From contig JASBRM010000278.1 of NCBI GenBank assembly GCA_030149405.1, positions 1-14,117 on the forward strand: DNA of 14,117 bases, written 5' to 3'. This stretch comes from Neptuniibacter sp. GTDB lineage: Bacteria; Pseudomonadota; Gammaproteobacteria; Pseudomonadales; Balneatricaceae. A program made the position numbers and the translations under genes. The notes under the pieces were generated by a model, which worked only from the letters and a program-made list of their open reading frames with translations, did not search any database and was not told the DNA's origin. This document shows positions 8,577-14,117 of this stretch, in pieces; within the stretch, counting starts at the first letter, position 1; each line of letters starts with the position of its first letter.

Positions 8577-9204
8577 GGGTTACCTCATTTATAAACTTTT
8601 CAACTTTTTTGGCATCTTTGATGCCTTTACTTTTTTCTACTCCACCACTGACATCAACAGCATAAGGAGCAACTGATTTTACGGCCTGAGCAACGTTATC
8701 TGCTGTTAAGCCGCCTGCCAGAATGATAGGTGCGGGATGAACCGCAGGGATTCTGTCCCAGTCAAACACCTCACCGGTACCACCAGGAACTCCTGGTCGA
8801 TAAGCATCCAGCAAAATTGCCTGAGCTTTGGCATATTTTTCAGATTCAGCCCCCAGATCCAGATCTGGCTTCATCCGAAGCGCCTTAATGTATGGACGTT
8901 CAAACTGATCACAGAAAGACGGGGCTTCATCACCATGAAACTGCAATAAATCAATACGTGTTTCACGCAATATCCGATCAATGACCGCTTTGGATTCATT
9001 TACGAATAAAGCAGTGGTCGTTACAAACGCAGGCAGCTGCGCAATAATGTCAGCAGCGGCTTCCGGCGATATATAACGCGGGCTGGGTTCATAAAAAACA
9101 AAGCCCAAAGCGTCCGTGCCCGATTCGATAGCCGTCACTGCATCTTCCAATCGGGTAATACCACAGATTTTTACGCGGGTTCTTTTCACTGAACGAGATA
9201 TCAC
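8566..9204 (-). CDS. trpF: Phosphoribosylanthranilate isomerase
   Basis: TrpF performs the Amadori rearrangement of phosphoribosylanthranilate to CdRP, the step before indole-glycerol phosphate formation. It is a 212-residue TIM barrel with the catalytic cysteine in VKICGIT (C14), the catalytic aspartate in LLDAY (D133), and phosphate-binding GGTG (141-144), LAGGL (162-166) and DVSGGVE (184-190). The gene is monofunctional, unlike the TrpC-F fusion of enterics. The start is uncertain: GTG 9204 gives [15 protein letters not shown], whereas a second GTG five codons later (9189) gives [10 protein letters not shown], closer to typical N-termini. Neither has a clear ribosome site. It lies 56 bases after truA, and that gap contains only a weak inverted repeat (9226-9239). 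Confidence 0.95.
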   Translation of the reverse strand: MISRSVKRTRVKICGITRLEDAVTAIESGTDALGFVFYEPSPRYISPEAAADIIAQLPAFVTTTALFVNESKAVIDRILRETRIDLLQFHGDEAPSFCDQFERPYIKALRMKPDLDLGAESEKYAKAQAILLDAYRPGVPGGTGEVFDWDRIPAVHPAPIILAGGLTADNVAQAVKSVAPYAVDVSGGVEKSKGIKDAKKVEKFINEVTRAN

Positions 9205-9260
9205 TAGAGATTAAATCAAAGGCAGAATCTTATCAGATTGAGAGCCATTAAGTCAGTCAG

Positions 9261-10112
9261 CTAAGCAAGGAAAAAAGGGCCTAATTGCGATTTAGGCAAT
9301 TCAAACTCTTCCGGATACTTTGCATCGACAAAATACAAACCATATGGAGGCGCTGTTACCCCGCCTTGTCTGCGATCTTTTGCTTCAAGTACTTCTTTTG
9401 CCCATACCGGTTCAGCCTCACCACAGCCGATTGTCATCAACACACCCGCAAAATTCCGGATCATATGATGCAGAAAGGCATTCGCCCTGACATCGAGGAT
9501 AATCAAACTACCCGACTGATAAACATCCAACTGTTTCACTGTACGTACAGGACTGTGCGCCTGACAAGCCACAGCTCTGTAGGAAGTAAAATCATGCTCC
9601 CCAACCAGATACTCAGCGGCCTGTTGCATTCTCTTAATGTCCAGAGGCTTATAAGTCCATGTAATCCCTCTGGGCAAAATGGCAGGCTTCACAGGGTTAC
9701 AATAGATTACATAACGATAACGTCGTTCCAGAGCTGAAAAGCGCGCATGGAAGCTTTCAGGAACGTGCTTAGCCCATTGAATAGCAATATCATCCGGCAA
9801 ATGGGTATTTGTCCCCATTATCCACGCCCTTTCATTGCGCTGAACCGGGCTGTCAAAGTGGATAATCTGATAGGTAGCATTCACCCCAGCATCCGTTCGC
9901 CCGGCACAGACAACGGATACGTCTGAGTTGGCGATTTTGGATAAAGCTTTTTCGACCTCTTCCTGAATGCTGGTAACACCACCTTCTTTCTGGATCTGCC
10001 AGCCCCTGTAGGCTGCTCCTGAATACTCTACGCAGAGAGCATAACGATAAGGGGCGATCGAAATCGCCCCTGTGGTTGAACCTTTAGGTTCAGAACTACT
10101 TGTTTCTTGCAT
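9261..10112 (-). CDS. truA: tRNA pseudouridine(38-40) synthase
   Basis: TruA converts uridines 38-40 of the tRNA anticodon stem-loop to pseudouridine. The 283-residue protein has the catalytic aspartate D74 in AGRTDAGVN, followed by FHARFSALERRYRYVIY (about 121-137), HDFTSYRAVACQA, and ANAFLHHMIRNFAGVLM, all family hallmarks. The residue after the catalytic GRTDAGV, normally His, is Asn78 here. The N-terminus has about 20 extra Ser/Thr/Glu-rich residues before PYRYALCVEYSG. No nearer Met is available, and ATG 10112 lies two bases after the fimV stop, so a start here would be coupled to fimV. The usg-truA-accD-folC neighbourhood matches the E. coli hisT operon, with fimV and trpFBA added. Confidence 0.96.
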   Translation of the reverse strand: MQETSSSEPKGSTTGAISIAPYRYALCVEYSGAAYRGWQIQKEGGVTSIQEEVEKALSKIANSDVSVVCAGRTDAGVNATYQIIHFDSPVQRNERAWIMGTNTHLPDDIAIQWAKHVPESFHARFSALERRYRYVIYCNPVKPAILPRGITWTYKPLDIKRMQQAAEYLVGEHDFTSYRAVACQAHSPVRTVKQLDVYQSGSLIILDVRANAFLHHMIRNFAGVLMTIGCGEAEPVWAKEVLEAKDRRQGGVTAPPYGLYFVDAKYPEEFELPKSQLGPFFLA

Positions 10113-10114
10113 AA

Positions 10115-13100
10115 CTAACTTTTATTCATTGACTGGATCAGAGCTTCAGCTTCAGTTTTCTGCTCATCACTACCTTCTGCTACGATCTCCTGAAGAATAT
10201 CCTTAGCACCATCAAAGTCTTCCATATCCATGTAGGCACGTGCGAGATCAAGTTTAGTCTCTACCTCATCAGCACCTTCCAGTAGGTTCAGACCCGCCAG
10301 TTCATCAAAGTCGTCTTCCATTGAGGAATCTTCATCGGCGCTTTCTTCCAGCTCAATGTCATTATCAACACTTGTCAGTAACGCATTCAATTCAGAGTCC
10401 AGATCCGCATCCAGATCATTCGCTATAGAAGATTCAAGTTCTTCAGCTGCAGATTTATTCTCTGCCAGATCAACTTCTTCGAGATCCATTCCGATCTCGT
10501 CCAGCATCGCATCCAGGTCATTATCTGCAGACTCAGCAGCAGGCTCTTCGGCAGCATTTTCCGACTCAGAGATCTCTTCAGCCTCTGGTTCAGATTTTGG
10601 CACTTCAGCAATTTCAGTAAGATCGAAATCATCATCCAAACCCAGATCAAGATCGTCTTCAGAAACTTCTTCTGTTGTTACTTCTTCGGTTGCAGCCTCT
10701 TCAGTTGCGGTTTCTTCGGATGCAGCCTCACCAAAGCGTGCCGCATCCATTTCTGCCCCGATTTCATCATCGACTTCAGCAAGAAGCGCATCCAGATCTG
10801 CATCAGAATCAATTTCATCAAACTCATCACTTTCCTCTTCAACAGAGTCCAGTTCAAGTGTTTGAGTTTCAGGCTCTTCATCAGCCTCAGCAATCATTGC
10901 GGACAGCTCATCAAGAGATTCGTCTTCCGCGGTTTCTGAGATCTCTTCAGCTGTTTCCAGATCGTCCAGTTCGGTTTCACCTAACAGAGCATCTAGCGCA
11001 TCTTCATCCACTTCTTGCTCAGTTTCTGCACTCTCCTCTACTTCAGAAGTAGATTCAGGCTCAGCCTCGGCTTCAACACTCAGTTCAGAGAAGTCTTCAA
11101 TCTCAGCAGGCTCAGATAACTCGGAGAAATCCAGATCAAGATCTTCATCGCCTTCCAGCAATGCATCAAGATCATCTTCCGCGCTTTCAGTGTCAGCTGT
11201 CTCAACCACTTCTTCAGCTTCTGGCTCAGGTTCTGAAAGAATAAAGTCTAATTCATCCTCATCTGACACTGCTTCTGTTTCAGCCGTTTCTGCAGCTTCG
11301 GATGATTCCTCTTTGGCATCTTCAATATCAAACGCGAGGTCATCCAAATCAACATCAAGATCTTCGTCTGCAAGCTCTTCCAGTCCATCCTCTTCTGGAG
11401 AATCTTCGGCCAGGATTGCATCTAAATCATCATCAATGTCTGCGGGTGCTTCTTCTGCAGCATCCTCATCCTCGGAAAGAATTGAGTCCAGTTCATCACT
11501 GATCTCTAGATCCTCATCACCAGCTTCAGCATCCTCATCCAGAATGGCATCCAGTTCATCACTGACTTCCGGCTCATCTTCGAGGTCTTCATCTACGCCC
11601 AGATCAAATTCTTCATTATCAAGAAGTTCGTCTTCATTAATCTCTTCAGCAACCTCAACCTGATCAAGGACCTCAACCGGGTCTTCTTCCAGGTCTAGAT
11701 CCATGTCCAAGTCCAGATCATCAAGATCGGAAAGATCATCGTCATTTAGATCAAGATCAGAATCCTCGAGCAGATCATCTTCTTCGCCGATATCCAGATC
11801 ATCTAGATCAGACGGTTTGTCAAGTTCTGCTTCTTCCGCTACTTCTTCAGTGGTTTCTTCGGTAACTTCTTCCGCTTCATCAACCGCTTCTGTTTCTGGT
11901 TCTTCAGATACAGGGGCTGGAGCTGCGGGCGTTTCTTCTGTTTCCTCTTCTGGTTCTTCATCCTTCTTACCTTTTCTCAGGAAGAAGAATAATCCAGCCA
12001 GAAGCGCAATAAGAGCTGCTCCAATGCCTCCAAGAATCGCTGGCGATTGCAGAATTTTATCTAGCAAACTCTTTTCTGGAGGTGGTGGCGGTGGAGGTGG
12101 CGGCTCAGCTTTTGCGGCTTCTACCTCGTTTTGTAAGACGGCTAACTCTTTATCTTTTAATTCCAGCATCTCACGAAGCTTTTCAAGCTCGTACTGGATA
12201 CCATCCATTCGTTCGTTTAGGTCTTCATTCTCTCGGGTGATTTTATCCACATCTTCAAGAGACTGATTAAGCTTTTCTTCAAGCTCTTCGTTTTTTGCGA
12301 CCAGTTCATTTTCAAGCTCTTCAGAGATACCTTCTTCTGCAGACTCGGAAGGTGCTTCGGTCTCAGAAGCAACCTCATCGGCAGAAGGTGTCTCTTCAGC
12401 AGACTGATCCGTTGCAACACCTTCTTCAGGCTCTAACTGATCCTTCGGAGTAACAATTTTGAGCTCAGCTTCTTCCTCACCCTTTGGGGCAGGCTCAGGC
12501 TGCGCCCCCGTTGAAGACTTTTTTGCAGAAGCCTCCATTGGAGCGGGCGCTGCTGCTTTACCACGATTTGCTTTCCACTCAGCTGTCTGACGGACAACTT
12601 CACGAGCGGCCTCTTTACCAGTTAGCTGTTGAATTTCTTCAAGGCTTGGAATATCGAGAACAACGCCTGCTTTTAAAGCATTTATATTGTTATTTATGAA
12701 TGCATGGGGATTCTTTTTCTGTAAAGCAATCATCATCTGTTTTACAGAAACTTGCTTGCTTGGGCGATTATCTATCGCCAGAGCCCACAATGTATCCTTA
12801 GTGTCTACATATATTTTGTCAGAACCTGTGGAGGCACTCGTAGCATCAACGGGTCTGCTAGGAGCAGGCGCCGTAAGTGTAGGTGTCACTTGGGAGGAAG
12901 TGGTTGGCTGAACAGTTCTGCGAACAGGGGTGGGATCAAAAACCGGGGGATCCAGAAGCAATGTATATTCACGAACCAAACGGCCATTCGGCCAGTTCAC
13001 TTCAACAAGGAAATTTAGAAAAGGCTCACGTACAGGCCGGTTGGAATTAAGGAAAATGGTTCCGGAGCCATCTGGATTTACTTTGACCTGAAAGCTTACA

Positions 13101-13333
13101 TCAGATAGAAAACCAGATTTATTCAAACCAGCTAAAGCAAATTCATCGATATTTGCCATTCTGGGTTGAATCTGAAGAGGATTGAGCTTTCGAACTTGAA
13201 GCAGCTTGATCTCAGCCTTCAATGGTTCATTGAGTGCTGAAGTTACCTTAATTTCACCCAGGCCAAGTGCATTGGCATTGGATGCACTAATTACCCCTGC
13301 TACAGCAAGGCTAATGGCGAGTTTACGCAGCAT
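10115..13333 (-). CDS. fimV: FimV-family polar hub protein with LysM domain
   Basis: This 1072-residue inner-membrane protein resembles the FimV/HubP group, which marks cell poles and supports type IV pilus assembly, twitching and chemotaxis or flagellar placement. In order: signal peptide (1-22, cleavage after ANA); the FimV N-terminal domain opening LGLGEIKVTSALNEPLKAEI (23 to about 130); a Pro/Thr linker; a periplasmic LysM-type peptidoglycan-binding domain (about 173-230); an acidic linker; a coiled coil (about 332-408); nine prolines (411-419); one membrane helix (432-452) followed by RKGKK; an extremely acidic cytoplasmic region (456 to about 1020) with repeated LDxLL-like motifs; and a C-terminal TPR-like FimV domain (about 1023-1070). 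It is longer than the P. aeruginosa FimV, mainly in the acidic region. ATG 13333 has an AAGGAAAC ribosome site. Confidence 0.93.
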   Translation of the reverse strand: MLRKLAISLAVAGVISASNANALGLGEIKVTSALNEPLKAEIKLLQVRKLNPLQIQPRMANIDEFALAGLNKSGFLSDVSFQVKVNPDGSGTIFLNSNRPVREPFLNFLVEVNWPNGRLVREYTLLLDPPVFDPTPVRRTVQPTTSSQVTPTLTAPAPSRPVDATSASTGSDKIYVDTKDTLWALAIDNRPSKQVSVKQMMIALQKKNPHAFINNNINALKAGVVLDIPSLEEIQQLTGKEAAREVVRQTAEWKANRGKAAAPAPMEASAKKSSTGAQPEPAPKGEEEAELKIVTPKDQLEPEEGVATDQSAEETPSADEVASETEAPSESAEEGISEELENELVAKNEELEEKLNQSLEDVDKITRENEDLNERMDGIQYELEKLREMLELKDKELAVLQNEVEAAKAEPPPPPPPPPEKSLLDKILQSPAILGGIGAALIALLAGLFFFLRKGKKDEEPEEETEETPAAPAPVSEEPETEAVDEAEEVTEETTEEVAEEAELDKPSDLDDLDIGEEDDLLEDSDLDLNDDDLSDLDDLDLDMDLDLEEDPVEVLDQVEVAEEINEDELLDNEEFDLGVDEDLEDEPEVSDELDAILDEDAEAGDEDLEISDELDSILSEDEDAAEEAPADIDDDLDAILAEDSPEEDGLEELADEDLDVDLDDLAFDIEDAKEESSEAAETAETEAVSDEDELDFILSEPEPEAEEVVETADTESAEDDLDALLEGDEDLDLDFSELSEPAEIEDFSELSVEAEAEPESTSEVEESAETEQEVDEDALDALLGETELDDLETAEEISETAEDESLDELSAMIAEADEEPETQTLELDSVEEESDEFDEIDSDADLDALLAEVDDEIGAEMDAARFGEAASEETATEEAATEEVTTEEVSEDDLDLGLDDDFDLTEIAEVPKSEPEAEEISESENAAEEPAAESADNDLDAMLDEIGMDLEEVDLAENKSAAEELESSIANDLDADLDSELNALLTSVDNDIELEESADEDSSMEDDFDELAGLNLLEGADEVETKLDLARAYMDMEDFDGAKDILQEIVAEGSDEQKTEAEALIQSMNKS
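10376..11563 (-). repeat. Degenerate LDxLL motif repeats in FimV acidic domain
   Basis: FimV residues 591-986 contain at least nine copies of a short pattern, acidic-acidic-x-L-D-x-(I/L/M)-L. Examples start at about residues 591 (SDELDAIL), 612 (SDELDSIL), 634 (DDDLDAIL), 692 (EDELDFIL), 719 (EDDLDALL), 777, 844, 937 and 979. They sit in sequence that is mostly Asp, Glu, Ser and Ala. Spacing is irregular (roughly 20-90 residues), so these look like short linear motifs in a disordered tether, not a folded repeat. Confidence 0.75.
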
Positions 13334-13366
13334 CTTAGTTTCCTTGTTCCCCTACACCCTAAACTC

Positions 13367-13395
13367 AGCATAAATTCAGGGAGTTACGATTCCAA
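13367..13395 (-). promoter_or_regulatory. Candidate sigma-70 promoter for fimV
   Basis: On the minus strand TTGGAA (13390-13395) and TATGCT (13367-13372) match the -35 and -10 consensus at four of six bases each, separated by exactly 17 bases. They lie in the 146-base usg-fimV gap, placing a start site about 25-30 bases upstream of the fimV ATG. No GC-rich terminator is seen after usg, so read-through into fimV is also possible. Confidence 0.35.
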
Positions 13396-13479
13396 AATCA
13401 ATTCACAGTATTGTTTATAATCCACTTATGGGTCAAGGAAATACAAACAACAGTTTAAATTTATTTAGCAATAATTGAC

Positions 13480-14117
13480 TTAAAGGTACTGGTTAACTAA
13501 AACTTCAGCGATTTGTACGCAATTCAGTGCAGCAGCCTGTTTTACATTATCAGCTACCAACCACAGATCCAGCGCGTTTTCACATGAGATATCTTCTCTG
13601 ATGCGACTGATGAAGATTTCATCATTTTTTGCTGCATCAGTAACAGAAGTAGCGCCGCCTTCCTCATCGATTAAGCTAATGTTTTCCGTGTAAGAAAACA
13701 GTTCTTTAACTTCTTCAGCACTGACTGGGTCCCAGCACTCAATATGAACCGCTTCCCCATGCCCAAAGAATACTGGTACCTGAACACAAGTTGGATTAAC
13801 CATTAGGCCATCATCGCCTAAAACACTCTGTACATCCCGGACAAGATTCATCTCTTCAGCGCTGTAGCCATTTTCCAGGACTTCACCTACCTGAGGGATC
13901 ACATTAAAAGCGATCTGTTTTGCAAAGTTATTTGTTTCAGGGGTCTGACCATTCAAGAGCCTTGCTGTTTGGCCTGCAAGCTCTTCAACGCCGGATTTAC
14001 CGACAGAAGAAACGGCCTGGTATGTAGCGACATTGACTCGCTTAATCGAAGCTTGCCTGTGAATGGGTGCAATAACAGACAGCAGAGGAGCAGCAACAGC
14101 AGCAGGTGTTGAAATAA
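13480..14117 (-). CDS. usg: Aspartate-semialdehyde dehydrogenase paralogue Usg (C-terminal part, likely not catalytic)
   Basis: The frame is open from the right edge to TAA at 13480, giving the last 211 residues of an Asd-fold protein; the N-terminal NADP-binding half lies outside. Asd-like segments include VNVATYQAVSSVGKSGVEEL, NVIPQVGEV, VPVFFGHGEA, ISRIREDIS and LWLVADNVKQAAALNCVQIAE. At the place where Asd enzymes read NPNCSTI, this protein reads TPAAVAA, so the catalytic Cys is Ala (14098-14100). The substrate-binding Arg of RVPV is Gln (13780-13782), while the catalytic His seven residues later is kept (13759-13761). E. coli Usg-1, next to truA, and the Asd-like gene before P. aeruginosa fimV occupy the same spot. 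A true asd may lie just upstream. The role of Usg is unknown. Confidence 0.85.
   Translation of the reverse strand, partial: ISTPAAVAAPLLSVIAPIHRQASIKRVNVATYQAVSSVGKSGVEELAGQTARLLNGQTPETNNFAKQIAFNVIPQVGEVLENGYSAEEMNLVRDVQSVLGDDGLMVNPTCVQVPVFFGHGEAVHIECWDPVSAEEVKELFSYTENISLIDEEGGATSVTDAAKNDEIFISRIREDISCENALDLWLVADNVKQAAALNCVQIAEVLVNQYL

Noticed and set aside
9200..9212. CTAG next to the trpF start as a TrpR half-site
   Set aside because: Only one CTAG is present and there is no inverted partner, so it does not form the TrpR palindrome.
9285..9737. 150-codon plus-strand frame opposite truA
   Set aside because: It is contained in a well-supported gene, has odd Cys/Ile/His composition and no domain.
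10356..10865. Long plus-strand open frame of mostly serine (also at 11190-11663 and 11703-12266)
   Set aside because: These are antisense shadows of the Asp/Glu-rich FimV region: GAT/GAA codons read on the other strand give serine-rich frames without stops. Their composition is unnatural and no ribosome site was noted.
13414..13436. TTGACC with TATAAA as a fimV promoter
   Set aside because: The spacer is only 11 bases, too short for sigma-70; the pair at 13367-13395 has the correct 17.

Overview
The window reads as a chromosomal housekeeping block from a gammaproteobacterium, probably a marine Oceanospirillales-type relative of Pseudomonas. This placement is inferred from gene order, protein character and moderate GC content; no marker gene gives a species. 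All twelve confident genes lie on the minus strand and are tightly packed, so transcription runs from high to low coordinates. The only plus-strand coding evidence is the tail of an unidentified reading frame at the left edge.

Order of transcription: the end of an Asd-like gene (usg, cut by the right edge); fimV, a large polar/peptidoglycan-binding hub protein; truA (tRNA pseudouridine synthase); trpF-trpB-trpA (three late steps of tryptophan synthesis); accD (acetyl-CoA carboxylase beta subunit); folC (folate synthesis); dedD (SPOR-domain division protein); cvpA; purF (first step of purine synthesis); metZ (direct sulfhydrylation route to homocysteine). The backbone usg-truA-accD-folC-dedD-cvpA-purF matches the classical E. 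coli cluster. FimV between usg and truA, and metZ after purF, are Pseudomonas-like. trpFBA fills the space between truA and accD, where E. coli has dedA.

Junctions are mostly a few bases or overlaps (trpF/trpB 11 nt, folC/dedD 1 nt, fimV/truA 2 nt gap), which suggests co-transcription and translational coupling. Two hairpin-plus-T-tract structures break the unit: one between accD and folC, whose T-tract forms the folC leader, and one after metZ that is nearly symmetrical and could also stop the plus-strand transcript from the left. Candidate promoters are seen upstream of fimV and cvpA, both tentative.

I found no CRISPR array, insertion sequence, prophage, tRNA or rRNA, and no sign of a wholly new multi-gene system. 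The points most worth a second look are: the Usg protein, which keeps the Asd fold but has Ala at the catalytic Cys position and Gln at the substrate Arg position; the very acidic, motif-repeating cytoplasmic domain of FimV; the terminator fused to an SD-less folC start; a CTAG-rich palindrome with a GCGAAGC mini-hairpin core after metZ; and a His-to-Asn change next to the TruA catalytic Asp.
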